A DNA stretch of 45,403 nt, from contig CAYLZW010000012.1 in assembly GCA_964388085.1 (NCBI GenBank), positions 1-45,403 of the forward strand. The letters are read 5' to 3'. The notes under the pieces were generated by a model. The model did no database searches and was not told the origin of the DNA. It saw only the letters and a program-made list of their open reading frames with translations. The position numbers and the translations under genes are program-made. Of the stretch, positions 1 through 10,310 are shown one piece after another. Positions within the stretch are counted from its first letter, which is position 1. Each line of letters starts with the position of its first letter. This DNA comes from CAYLZW01 sp964388085 (lineage in GTDB: Bacteria; Myxococcota; UBA727; CAYLZW01).

Positions 1-1507
1 TGCGGTAGAGCGCGAACCAGATGGGCATCTGCACGAGGACCGGGAAGCAGCCCGCCAGCGGGTTGATGCCCTTCTCCTTGTACATCTCCATCTGCTTCTG
101 ACCGAGCGTGGCGCGGTCGTTGGCGTACTTGGCCTGCAGCTTCTTGAGCTCGGGGCCGAGCGTCTTCATCTGCTGCATGGAGACGTACGACTTCTGCGTC
201 AGCGGGAACGTGAGCAGCTTCATCATCAACGTCAGCAGGATGATCGCGATGCCGAAGTTGCCGACGTTCTCGTAGAGCTTCACGAGCACCCAGAGCATCG
301 GGCGGCTCAGCACACCGAACCAGCCGAAGTCGATGTTCTCGTCGAGCCCATGGCCGAAGGTCTTCAGCAGATCGAGCTGCTTTGGCCCGAAGTACGCGAC
401 GTGCGAGAGCGTCGCCTGCTCGCCCGGCAGGAGCGTCACCGGCGCGTGCTGGATGGCGACCTCGAGGCCCACGGCCGCGTCCTCGGCGCCGGCCGCGCCA
501 GGAGCCTTCCACGGCGTCACGGTGCAGCCGGCCGTCTTGGTGTCGGGCTCGGGCACGACCGCCGAGAGGAAGAAGTGGCGATCGAGGCCGACGTAACCGA
601 CCTGGCCCGACATCGACTCGGCCTTCTCCTCGAGGTCCTTCGAGAGGAAGCGCTCGCGCTCGTCGCCCGCCTGACAGACGGCAGCGAGCTGATCGGTCTG
701 CGGCGCGAACATGCCGCCGCCCTGCCGCTCGCCTTCGCGCTCGGCGCCGACGAGGACGAGATCGAGCTCGGCGGTCTGGCGATCGGCGCTCTTGTTCTCG
801 AGCACGACCTCGTGCCGGAAGGCGAAGCGCGCGGGCTCGAAGGTAAACTTGCGCGTGACCGTCACGCCCGAGGGCAGCGTGCGGCGGTAGACCGCGCCGT
901 GCTCGCTCTCCTCCACCACCTCGTAGGCCGCGTCGTCGGACAGCGTCACGTCGCCGCCGCGCGAGCGCAGCGCCAGCAGTCGAGCGCCCTCGTGCTCTCC
1001 CTTGGCGAGCTCGATGTTGCCGCTCGGGGGCGCCTTCGCGTCGTCCTTCGCGTCGTCCTTCGCGTCGACCTTCGCGTCGCCGCCCTTCGCGTCGCCGCCC
1101 TTGGCGTTGTGATCGTGGTAGCCGGTGAGCTCGAAGCCGCTCAGCTGCGCGCCCTGGTTGGTCAGCGTCGCGCGATAGCCGCCCTTGACGCCCTCGAGGT
1201 GCTCGCCCGCGCCCGCGACGTCCACTTCGAGGACGTGGGTGTCGAGCGGCAGCGTCCTCGGCGTGGCGCCGGGGACGGCGACCTCCTCCTCCGCCGCCGC
1301 TTCCTCGTCGGGCGCCTTCGCTTCGTCACGCGCGTCGTCGGCGCCCTGTGACACCGCCGGCGTCTCGGCGGGCACCTCCGGCGGCGGCGGCTTTGGCGGG
1401 TTCAGCATCTGCCACGCCGTGATGAGCACGGTCATGACGACCACGGTGAGCAGCAGGCGCTTCATGTCGGGCGCCTGGGAGTCGGGCCCGAACGCTTGGG
1501 GATTCAT
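1..1507 (-). CDS. yidC: Membrane protein insertase YidC (C-terminus cut by window edge)
   Basis: YidC inserts and folds inner-membrane proteins, alone or with SecYEG. About 502 residues are present and the end runs off the window. Seen: an N-terminal membrane anchor at about residues 15-35, a long periplasmic beta-sandwich domain, then the conserved 60KD_IMP core from about residue 392 (membrane segment near GNFGIAIILLTLMMKLLTFP, followed by the charged cytoplasmic hairpin and INPLAGCFPVLVQMPIWFAL). A low-complexity Asp-Ala-Lys repeat sits at about residues 132-158. The ATG at 1507 is preceded by GAGGA about 12 nt upstream. The usual partners rpmH, rnpA and yidD are not upstream; the divergent neighbour is queF. 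Family assignment is certain from the core motifs. Confidence 0.96.
   Translation of the reverse strand, partial: MNPQAFGPDSQAPDMKRLLLTVVVMTVLITAWQMLNPPKPPPPEVPAETPAVSQGADDARDEAKAPDEEAAAEEEVAVPGATPRTLPLDTHVLEVDVAGAGEHLEGVKGGYRATLTNQGAQLSGFELTGYHDHNAKGGDAKGGDAKVDAKDDAKDDAKAPPSGNIELAKGEHEGARLLALRSRGGDVTLSDDAAYEVVEESEHGAVYRRTLPSGVTVTRKFTFEPARFAFRHEVVLENKSADRQTAELDLVLVGAEREGERQGGGMFAPQTDQLAAVCQAGDERERFLSKDLEEKAESMSGQVGYVGLDRHFFLSAVVPEPDTKTAGCTVTPWKAPGAAGAEDAAVGLEVAIQHAPVTLLPGEQATLSHVAYFGPKQLDLLKTFGHGLDENIDFGWFGVLSRPMLWVLVKLYENVGNFGIAIILLTLMMKLLTFPLTQKSYVSMQQMKTLGPELKKLQAKYANDRATLGQKQMEMYKEKGINPLAGCFPVLVQMPIWFALYR
1033..1101 (-). repeat. In-frame Asp-Ala-Lys coding repeat inside yidC
   Basis: Near-perfect 12-bp units (ttcgcgtcgtcc) followed by 15-bp units (ttcgcgtcgccgccc) encode DAKDDAK and DAKGGDAK stretches in the periplasmic domain of YidC. 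The unit lengths are multiples of three, so copy-number change keeps the frame. Likely a flexible linker made by slippage. Confidence 0.8.
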
Positions 1508-1831
1508 GGAATCTGACGTCCTCGGGGCTGTCCCCGTGACCTGGTCCCGCGGGTCGGTCCCAGATCGAAAGCGCGGCGCAGTGGCCCGCGAGAAAAACCC
1601 AGTGCCGGGCGCGAGAAAAACTCAGTTGGCTGGCCGGCCGGCGAGCAGGGCCGTGGGCGTGCGCTCGATGGGCGGCGAGGCCGGTAAGCACGAATAGAGA
1701 CGAAAGCCCCCGGAGGCAAGACGTTACGACCGCTTTGTGCCCTGGGCGCGGCCACGCTAGAGCGCGGATTCACCCCCCGGGGCGCGATCCAGAACCCTCC
1801 CTGAGACCCCATTCCTGAGGACAGCCTGCGG
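1508..1831. other. Intergenic region between divergent yidC and queF
   Basis: 324 bp with no convincing gene. It must hold promoters for both flanking genes. A perfect CGGGG-ctgt-CCCCG hairpin lies at 1523-1536, next to the yidC ribosome-binding site. A TAGAGC hexamer at about 1755-1760 is a possible minus-10 for queF. No preQ1 riboswitch is recognisable. Confidence 0.5.
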
Positions 1832-2233
1832 ATGACGACCACGCCCAGCAAGGAGCTGATGCGATTCGAGAACCCGGCGCCGGAGCGCGACTACGAGATA
1901 GCGTTCGAGTGCCCCGAGTTCACGTGCCTGTGCCCACTGACGGGGCAGCCCGACTTCGCGCACATCCGGATCCGCTACGTCCCCGACCGCTTCTGCGTCG
2001 AGCTGAAGAGCCTCAAGCTCTACCTCTGGTCGTTCCGTGACCAGGGCGCCTTCCACGAGAAGGTCACCAACGACATCACGAACGACCTCGTCCGCGCCGT
2101 CGGGCCGCGCAAGATCACGGTGGAGGCCGACTTCCTGGTGCGTGGCGGCATTCGCACCGTGGTCACGGTGACGCACGAGAAGGGCAAGGGCCCCGAGATC
2201 CCGCTGCGCGAGGACGTGCCCGCCAGGAGCTGA
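1832..2233 (+). CDS. queF: NADPH-dependent 7-cyano-7-deazaguanine reductase QueF (type I)
   Basis: QueF reduces the nitrile preQ0 to the amine preQ1 in queuosine tRNA modification, in the cytosol. The 133-residue length fits the short, single-domain type I enzymes. Seen: the motif FTCLCPLTGQPDF with the predicted thioimide-forming Cys34 and Asp41, and the signature ELKSLKLYLWSFRDQGAFHE that binds NADPH and substrate. A GAGGA element precedes the ATG by about 12 nt. Other queuosine genes (queC, queD, queE) are not in the window, so the gene stands alone here. It is transcribed away from yidC. Confidence 0.96.
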   Translation: MTTTPSKELMRFENPAPERDYEIAFECPEFTCLCPLTGQPDFAHIRIRYVPDRFCVELKSLKLYLWSFRDQGAFHEKVTNDITNDLVRAVGPRKITVEADFLVRGGIRTVVTVTHEKGKGPEIPLREDVPARS

Positions 2234-2279
2234 CCGGCGGCCCTGCCAGAGTTCCAGCCAGAGCCCGGATCGGGCGATC

Positions 2280-2546
2280 TCAGAAGCTGGCCGCGGCGCG
2301 CGAGGCGGTCACGCGAGCCCGCGGCCGCCTGCCGCCGAGCAGCACGGCGGCGGCCGGGAGCACCAGCAACGAGGCCGCCAGCGCGCCGACCAGCACCCGC
2401 CCGAGCGTGGCGTCGAGGCCGCCGAGCGAGGCGCTCAGCCAGGCGCCTGGCGCCAGCACGGTGAAGAAGGCCAGCGCGAACGCCGTCAGAACGCTCAGCC
2501 GGAGCACCAGGCGACGAAGCACGGCTCGGTGAAGGGCGTTGCGCAT
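2280..2546 (-). CDS. Small two-helix membrane protein, unrecognised
   Basis: 88 residues starting MRNALHRAVLRRLVLRL with two hydrophobic stretches (about residues 18-40 and 50-70) and an Arg-rich tail. The ATG at 2546 has an AGAGG ribosome-binding site 5 nt upstream, which is the best sign that this short frame is real. The arrangement of basic ends and two helices suggests an inner-membrane hairpin, but no family is recognised. It is convergent with queF (46 bp between the stop codons) and divergent from the lipoprotein gene at 2824. Confidence 0.55.
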   Translation of the reverse strand: MRNALHRAVLRRLVLRLSVLTAFALAFFTVLAPGAWLSASLGGLDATLGRVLVGALAASLLVLPAAAVLLGGRRPRARVTASRAAASF

Positions 2547-2823
2547 ACGGACCTCTCGGAGTGGGTCGAAGGCGAGCGCAGGCGGCGGCTCACCCGGGGA
2601 CCCTCGGCTAAGCACCATCGATGCCAGGTGTGGCTCTCGTGTGGGACATCCCTGGTTTACGAATGACATCAGTATCTTAGCGCACTGGTGCGCGGCCTTT
2701 ACAGCGCGCCTACCCCGGCCTACTGCGTCTGGGGCTACGCATTTCGGCCGGCGCGCCCGCCACCTCCGCGTGACGGCTGGAAGTGCAGGCACAGGCTGCG
2801 TGGCTTCTCGAACAGGACGCCTC

Positions 2824-3378
2824 TTGACCCTCCGTCGCCCGTCCCCGTCTGTTGCCCCTTCCGCCGCGTCGTCCGCGCCCTGGCTCTGCTGCGCGCTGGC
2901 CGTGGCCTTCGGCGGGCTCTCCTGCGCGCACGGGCCGCCGGTCGGGGCGGGCGCGCAGGGACCCTCCTCCGTCGACACGCGGGACGCGCAGGGGCGGCCG
3001 GGCACGCTCGCGGACCTCGGCGCCAAGGTCATCGTCGTCGACGTCTGCGCCGCCTGGTCGGACGCCTGCCTCGTGAACGCGCGCGTGCTCGACGAGGCCT
3101 GTCAGGCCGTCTGCGGCGAGGACGTCGCGCTCGTGACCCTGCTGCTCGACGAGCCCGGGCCGACCGCCGTCGAGAGCTACCGCGCGGTCATGGGCACGAA
3201 GCGCCCGGTGCTCTCCCCGGGTCCGCGCACGCTGGCCGGACAGAGCGCGCTCGGCGCCATCGGGGACGCCATCCCGCGCCTGGTCATCTTCGCGGCCGAC
3301 GGCAGCATCGTCGACGATCAGGCGGGCGGCATCCTGTCCGCGCACGGCATCGTGAACCGCGTGCACGAGCTCTTGTGA
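2824..3378 (+). CDS. Thioredoxin-like (TlpA/redoxin-type) exported protein lacking the CxxC pair
   Basis: 184 residues. The TTG at 2824 is chosen because AGGA lies 8 nt upstream and it is followed by a hydrophobic export signal ending in a Cys (GGLSC), a possible though imperfect lipobox. The rest follows the TlpA pattern: a strand of the type AKVIVVDVCAAWSDAC where the redox motif WCxxC should be, and a cis-Pro strand DAIPRLVIFAADGSIV near the end. The first redox Cys is replaced by Ser (WSDAC), so a normal dithiol activity is unlikely; a one-Cys or binding role is possible. It lies 158 bp upstream of the TPM genes. Fold assignment is inference from pattern. Confidence 0.7.
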   Translation: MTLRRPSPSVAPSAASSAPWLCCALAVAFGGLSCAHGPPVGAGAQGPSSVDTRDAQGRPGTLADLGAKVIVVDVCAAWSDACLVNARVLDEACQAVCGEDVALVTLLLDEPGPTAVESYRAVMGTKRPVLSPGPRTLAGQSALGAIGDAIPRLVIFAADGSIVDDQAGGILSAHGIVNRVHELL

Positions 3379-3536
3379 GCCGGCTGCTCGGTCCTGCCCT
3401 GCGAAACGAGACGCTCCGCGCTCGGCGTCAGCGCGCCCGCCCGGAAGCGAAGTAGCATGCGCCGACTCGCTCCCCCGCGCCGATCCTCGAGGCGCGGACG
3501 GACGGCTCCTCTCGGGTGCTCCATGAGGTGCTTCTC

Positions 3537-4082
3537 ATGAAATGTCCTCGTTGTGGCCTCATCGTCAGCGACGCGATCCCGAAGTGCCGCGGCTGTGACT
3601 TCAGCGTCGCCGCTCTCGATCGCGTGCTCGGCGCGCCTCCCGCGCGGAGCGGGCCGCTCGTCGACGACGCCGGCCTGCTGTCGGCGGAGGAGCAAGCCGC
3701 CCTGCGCGCCGCGCTCTCTGCCCTCGCGGACGAGCTCGAGGGCGAGCTCGTCGTCGTCATCTCGCCGAACGCGCGCGGCGTGAAGCCGGCGCAGCTCGCG
3801 TTCTGGCTGTTCAACCAGTGGGGGGTGGGCGGCCCTCAGCACGCCGGGCTGCTGGTCCTCGTCGCGCGTGACGAGCGGCGCGTGGAGTGCGAGGTGGGCT
3901 TCGCCTGGGAGGGCGCCATTGGCGAGGAAGAGTCGGGCGACGTCCTCGATCGCGAGGTCGTGCCGAAGCTGCGCGAGGGGCGCTTCGCCGAAGCCCTCGA
4001 GACCGGCATCGAGGCGCTGGTGGCCCCGCTGCGGGCGCTGAAGGCGGGCGCCGTGAGCGCGCGCAGCGTGGAGGCGTCGTGA
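3537..4082 (+). CDS. TPM-domain protein with N-terminal zinc ribbon
   Basis: 181 residues. Starts MKCPRCG; Cys3, Cys6, Cys17 and Cys20 form a rubredoxin-like zinc knuckle. A TPM domain (DUF477, YgcG/thylakoid phosphatase-like) follows at about residues 45-165, recognised from LVDDAGLLSAEEQAALRAAL, the strand ELVVVISPNARG, and FNQWGVGGPQHAGLLVLVA. No signal peptide or membrane helix, unlike its downstream paralogue. The ATG at 3537 has GAGGTG 6 nt upstream and is preferred over the earlier in-frame start at 3516. Its stop overlaps the start of the next gene as GTGA, so the two are probably translationally coupled. TPM domains are poorly understood; some bind metals or assist membrane-protein repair. 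Confidence 0.85.
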   Translation: MKCPRCGLIVSDAIPKCRGCDFSVAALDRVLGAPPARSGPLVDDAGLLSAEEQAALRAALSALADELEGELVVVISPNARGVKPAQLAFWLFNQWGVGGPQHAGLLVLVARDERRVECEVGFAWEGAIGEEESGDVLDREVVPKLREGRFAEALETGIEALVAPLRALKAGAVSARSVEAS

Positions 4083-5176
4083 ACGTCGCACAGCGTCCCC
4101 TCGTCGTCAGCCTGCTCGCGTCCGCGCTGGCGCTCGTGGCGCTGCCGTCGTCCCGAGCGGCCGCCGAGAGCGTCGAGCAGGTGCCGAACCCGCGCACCAA
4201 CGGCTCGTGGGTGACCGACCTCGCCGGCGTGCTCAGCGCGAGCGACGTCACGCTCATCGACGGCACCATCTCCGCGCTCGAGCAACGAAACGGCGCCGAG
4301 ATCGCCGTCGTCACCGTGCGCACCACGAGCGGCAAGAGCGCCAAGCAGTTCGCGCACGAGCTGTTCAACCGCTGGGGCGTCGGCAAGAAGGACGCCGACA
4401 ACGGCGTGTTGGTGCTGCTCGCCAAGGACGACCGCCGCATCGAGATCGAGACCGGCTACGGCGCCGAGGGCGTGCTGCCGGACGGCAAGGTGGGCGACAT
4501 CCTCGACGACAACGCCGTGCCGGCCTTTCGCGTCGGTGAGTTCGGCACCGGCCTCGTCCACACCGTGCGCGCGCTCTCCCTGCAGCTCGCCAAGGAGGAG
4601 CCCGCGTTCTCGAAGGTCACCAGAAAGGCGGGCCTCACGCCCGGCGTCGCGCTGGCGCTGCTCGGGCTGCTCGCCGCGGCGCTGGTCGTCGCCTTCCTCG
4701 TCTGGTGGTCCCGGCGGCCGAAGAAGTGCCCGAAGTGCCGGCGGGAGATGCGCTTGCTCAGCGAAGAGCAGGAGAACGCCTACCTCGACCGCGACCAGGA
4801 GTTCGAGGAGCACATCCACGCCTACGACTGGCAGGTCTGGCGCTGTGACGACGACGAAGAGACCGTGTTCGTGAGCAAGGGCGGCTGGTTCTCCGGCTTC
4901 AAGGCCTGCGCCGCGTGTGGGCGCAAGACGGCCTCGTCGACGTCGCACACGCTGCGGTCGGCGACGTACAGCTCGACCGGCCTCGAGGAGATCGTCACCA
5001 CCTGTCGACTGCCGCGTTGCCGGCACAGGGCGAGTCACACCCGCGTCCTCCCGATGAAGGTGCGCTCGAGCAGCACGAGCTATTCGTCGTCGAGCGGCTG
5101 GAGCTCGTCGTCGTCGTCGTCGTCGAGCTTCGGCGGCGGCTCGTCGGGCGGCGGCGGCGCCGGGAGGAGCTGGTGA
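4079..5176 (+). CDS. Exported TPM-domain (YgcG-like) membrane protein with zinc ribbon and Ser-Gly tail
   Basis: 365 residues from a GTG that overlaps the previous stop (GTGA). Order: signal peptide about 1-28; TPM domain about 48-165 (DLAGVLSASDVTLIDGTISA, FNRWGVGKKDADNGVLVLLA, ETGYGAEGVLPDGKVGDILD); membrane helix about 186-208; a cytoplasmic zinc-ribbon region with CPKC and CAACG pairs; and a low-complexity Ser then Gly tail of about 29 residues. This signal/TPM/helix/SG-tail layout is the usual YgcG family form. It sits between a zinc-ribbon TPM paralogue and a LemA-like gene; TPM and LemA genes are often neighbours, so a shared envelope role is inferred. Confidence 0.9.
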   Translation: MNVAQRPLVVSLLASALALVALPSSRAAAESVEQVPNPRTNGSWVTDLAGVLSASDVTLIDGTISALEQRNGAEIAVVTVRTTSGKSAKQFAHELFNRWGVGKKDADNGVLVLLAKDDRRIEIETGYGAEGVLPDGKVGDILDDNAVPAFRVGEFGTGLVHTVRALSLQLAKEEPAFSKVTRKAGLTPGVALALLGLLAAALVVAFLVWWSRRPKKCPKCRREMRLLSEEQENAYLDRDQEFEEHIHAYDWQVWRCDDDEETVFVSKGGWFSGFKACAACGRKTASSTSHTLRSATYSSTGLEEIVTTCRLPRCRHRASHTRVLPMKVRSSSTSYSSSSGWSSSSSSSSSFGGGSSGGGGAGRSW

Positions 5177-5948
5177 GCGGCACGGGCAAAGAGCAGCTCC
5201 TCGGTCGCGGCATGACCGACGACGAAGCCGAGCGCGTGCTCGGGCGCGCGGCCGAGCTCATGGCCGAGCGCGAAGGACAGGGGCGCCACTCGCGCGCGGA
5301 CGTGAAGGCCGGCGCCGCCGAGGTGGGCATCGATCCGCCCTCGTCGACGAGGCCGCCCGGCAGCTCGCCGAGGAGGACCGCGCCGCGCGCCTGCGCAAGA
5401 CCACGCGCACCCGCGCCGCGCTCGCGGCCGTGGCCTCCGTGACGCTGGTGCTCGGCGTGGGCGCGCTGTTCGCGCACGGGCAGCTCAACGACAAGCTCGC
5501 CGACGTCGAGAAGAAGCAGGCGCAGCTCGAGAACGTGCTGACGCGCCGGGCGGCCCTCGTGCCCGAGCTGCTCGCGCTCGCGCGGGCCCAGGCGCTCTCG
5601 GGATCACAGCGCGCCGCGGCGCTCAGCGACCTCGTCGACGACGTTCAGCAGCCGGGCGACCTGACGGCGCGACTCCTTGCCGATCAGCAGATCGCGCAGG
5701 GCCTGCGGGCGCTGCACGAGGAGGTCGCGCGCAGCACGAAGCCGGGCCAGGAGACGCTCGTCGTGCGCATCGCGGACGAGATGGCGGGCGCGCACAACCG
5801 CATCGCCGTCGAGAGAAAGCGCTATGACGAGGCCGCCAGCGAATACAACCGCGCGGCGCGCTCGCTGCCCGTCGCGTGGCTGCGGCCGCTCACGGGCATG
5901 CCGGCGAGCGTCCCTTTGTCCCGTCCCCCACAGCCCAGGGCGGAGTGA
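5173..5948 (+). CDS. LemA-like protein, frame interrupted by a one-base deletion near 5337
   Basis: Begins at a GTG overlapping the previous stop. The first frame (5173-5336) encodes RGMTDDEAERVLGRAAELMA and SRADVKAGAAEVGIDP, an N-terminal domain of about 55 residues. At 5335-5340 the frame must move by one base to continue as ALVDEAARQLAEEDRAARL, then a membrane helix (VASVTLVLGVGALFAHG), a LemA-type coiled coil (LENVLTRRAALVPELLALAR) and the LemA-like end HNRIAVERKRYDEAASEYNR. Restoring one G (ccgccc to ccggccc) gives one frame of about 258 residues. As written, the GTG frame ends at 5442 and only the part from GTG 5430 reads LemA. A sequencing error or a recent pseudogene; the former is favoured because both halves look conserved. 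Confidence 0.75.
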
Positions 5949-5966
5949 GCGGGCGAGGGTCGAGCC

Positions 5967-8618
<2,652 letters not shown>

Positions 8619-8768
8619 CCACGCCCCAGTGAGCCGACGGTAGCGCCGTGGCGAGCGCTTGAATACCGCTGGGACGGGCGGCGTCCTCTCTCCACGGCGC
8701 GCGCGTGACGACGTTGGCTCGTGTGTCGCGGCGCACGCAACGCCGATCGTTTGCAGGGAGACGCTTCG

Positions 8769-9611
8769 ATGTCGCACCATGCCCGCATGCGATCCGCCTG
8801 CGCCCTCCTCGCCGTCGTCGTCGGCGCCGTCTCCCTCCCGTCCCTCGCCGCCGAGCGCAAGGAGCGCATCACGGAGGACGCGAAGGAGAGGCGGCAGGAC
8901 GACGACGCCGGCGCGAAGGACGAGAAGGAGCAAGAGGACCAGAAGGACCAGAAGGACGACGACGAAGAGGCCGCGGAAGAGCGGCGCTCGCGCGAGACAC
9001 CGCGCCGCACGCGCCCCCCGGCCCGCGAGGCAGACGACGGCGCGCGCCGCCTCCCCGACCGATCCCGCGTGCGCCAGGATCTCCGCAAGGAGCGGGTCCG
9101 CGAACAGACCCCCGAACAGCGCGCCGACGAGGAGGAGACCCCGTCCCGCACGCGCGAGAAGCGCCGCGTCGAGTCCGGTGACGACGACGATGACGGCGAC
9201 GATCGGCGCCGCCAGCGCCGCGGCCGGCGCGACCGCACGCGCGAGGCGCCGAGCGCCCCCGTCGAGCCCGATCCTTCCCCCGCCCCGAGCCCGGGCGCGA
9301 ACCAGGGCTGCTTCGGCTGCATGAGCTGCTGCGGGAACCCGTTCGGTGGCTGCTGCGGAGGCCCCGGCTGTCAGCTCTGTAGCTGGCGCTGCCAGATGTT
9401 CGGCCTCGGCGGCGCGGTGGCAGGCGGCGTCATCGGCGGCGTCACGGGCTTCGCCCTCGGCTGGGTGCTCGTGCCGCCGGGCACCGCCATCGAGAACAAC
9501 ATCAGCAACGGCGTCGTGCTCGGCGTCGTCGGCGGCATCGGCGGCGCGGTGGTCGGCGGTATCGGCGGCGCCCTCTTCGGCATGACCGCCGACATGACCA
9601 GCGGAGAGTGA
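8769..9611 (+). CDS. Exported charged protein with Cys cluster and glycine-zipper tail, unrecognised
   Basis: 280 residues. Signal peptide (MRSACALLAVVVGAVSLPSLA), then about 140 residues that are almost entirely Asp, Glu, Lys, Arg and Gln, with disorder expected. Residues about 180-208 hold nine Cys in 28 positions (CFGCMSCCGNPFGGCC, then CQLCSWRC). The last 70 residues are Gly/Val-rich with GxxxG spacing (GGAVAGGVIGGVTGFALG, GGIGGAVVGGIGGALFG), like glycine-zipper membrane domains. The ATG at 8769 follows AGGGAG by 8 nt. It is divergent from the kinase at 8618. No family recognised; a metal-binding or disulfide-linked envelope protein is possible but unproven. Confidence 0.8.
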   Translation: MSHHARMRSACALLAVVVGAVSLPSLAAERKERITEDAKERRQDDDAGAKDEKEQEDQKDQKDDDEEAAEERRSRETPRRTRPPAREADDGARRLPDRSRVRQDLRKERVREQTPEQRADEEETPSRTREKRRVESGDDDDDGDDRRRQRRGRRDRTREAPSAPVEPDPSPAPSPGANQGCFGCMSCCGNPFGGCCGGPGCQLCSWRCQMFGLGGAVAGGVIGGVTGFALGWVLVPPGTAIENNISNGVVLGVVGGIGGAVVGGIGGALFGMTADMTSGE

Positions 9612-9644
9612 CGTGCCGTCCTTTGATCGTCAGTACGCCAGGTC

Positions 9645-10286
9645 ATGACGTCGATGCCGAGCTCCCGTGCGCCAGGTCCACCCGAGCGGGTGGGCGGCGT
9701 CCTGCTGTTGACGGCGCTGCTCTCGTCGTCGCTGCTCGGGGCCGGCGGCTGCAAAGAGCCGAGAGAGGCAGCGGCCCCCGACGTCGTGAGCGCGCGCCAC
9801 ACGCGCGAGCCCATCGACGTCATGGCGCCGGGCGGCGAGCGCACGCTGCGGCTCGAGGTCGAGCCGGGCGGCTACAACCTCAAAGACCGCGCGGGCTGGT
9901 CCATCGGGCGGGCGATCATGGGCGACAGCTCGGTGCGCGTCACCGATCGCACCGGCACGACGCTCATCACCGTCGCGCGCACCGCGGCCGGCTTCACGCT
10001 CGACGACGGCAGCGGTACGCCCCTGCTGGGCACGCTCGGCGACGACGGCATAGAGCTCACCCGCGGCGGAGAGCGCCTCGGCCTGCTCACGGAGCACACG
10101 CTCGAGCTGCCCGATCGCACGCTCTTCGTCATAGACAACGGCGCCTACATCCAGGTCGCGCGCGAGGACCAGGCGCTGCTCGAGGTGCGCGGCCCCGTGG
10201 GCGACGGCGCCGCCTTCCTGGCCTGGACGGAGCTCAGCTTCCCCGAGCGCCTGTCGCTGATGTTGTTCTTCTCCGAGCTGGCCTGA
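9645..10286 (+). CDS. Predicted lipoprotein of unknown function
   Basis: 213 residues with a signal peptide ending in LLGAGGC, a lipobox, so anchored to a membrane. The mature part is beta-rich (GGYNLKDRAGWSIG, TGTTLITVARTAAGFTLDDG, TLELPDRTLFVIDNGAYI) and may form a small barrel or sandwich. No family recognised. The gene lies 33 bp downstream of the Cys-cluster protein in the same direction and could share its transcript. An ATG at 9654 is an alternative start. It is convergent with the beta-propeller gene. Confidence 0.75.
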   Translation: MTSMPSSRAPGPPERVGGVLLLTALLSSSLLGAGGCKEPREAAAPDVVSARHTREPIDVMAPGGERTLRLEVEPGGYNLKDRAGWSIGRAIMGDSSVRVTDRTGTTLITVARTAAGFTLDDGSGTPLLGTLGDDGIELTRGGERLGLLTEHTLELPDRTLFVIDNGAYIQVAREDQALLEVRGPVGDGAAFLAWTELSFPERLSLMLFFSELA

Positions 10287-10310
10287 GCCCTCGCGAGCCT
10301 TGCGCTCAGG
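10282..10310. terminator. Possible bidirectional terminator between convergent genes
   Basis: CCTGAGC (10282-10288) pairs with GCTCAGG (10304-10310) across a 15-nt loop. It overlaps the ends of both convergent genes. No clear T run on either side, so the call is weak. Confidence 0.3.

Noticed and set aside
1508..1831. preQ1 riboswitch before queF
   Set aside because: No A-rich tail or compact pseudoknot pattern was found just upstream of the start.
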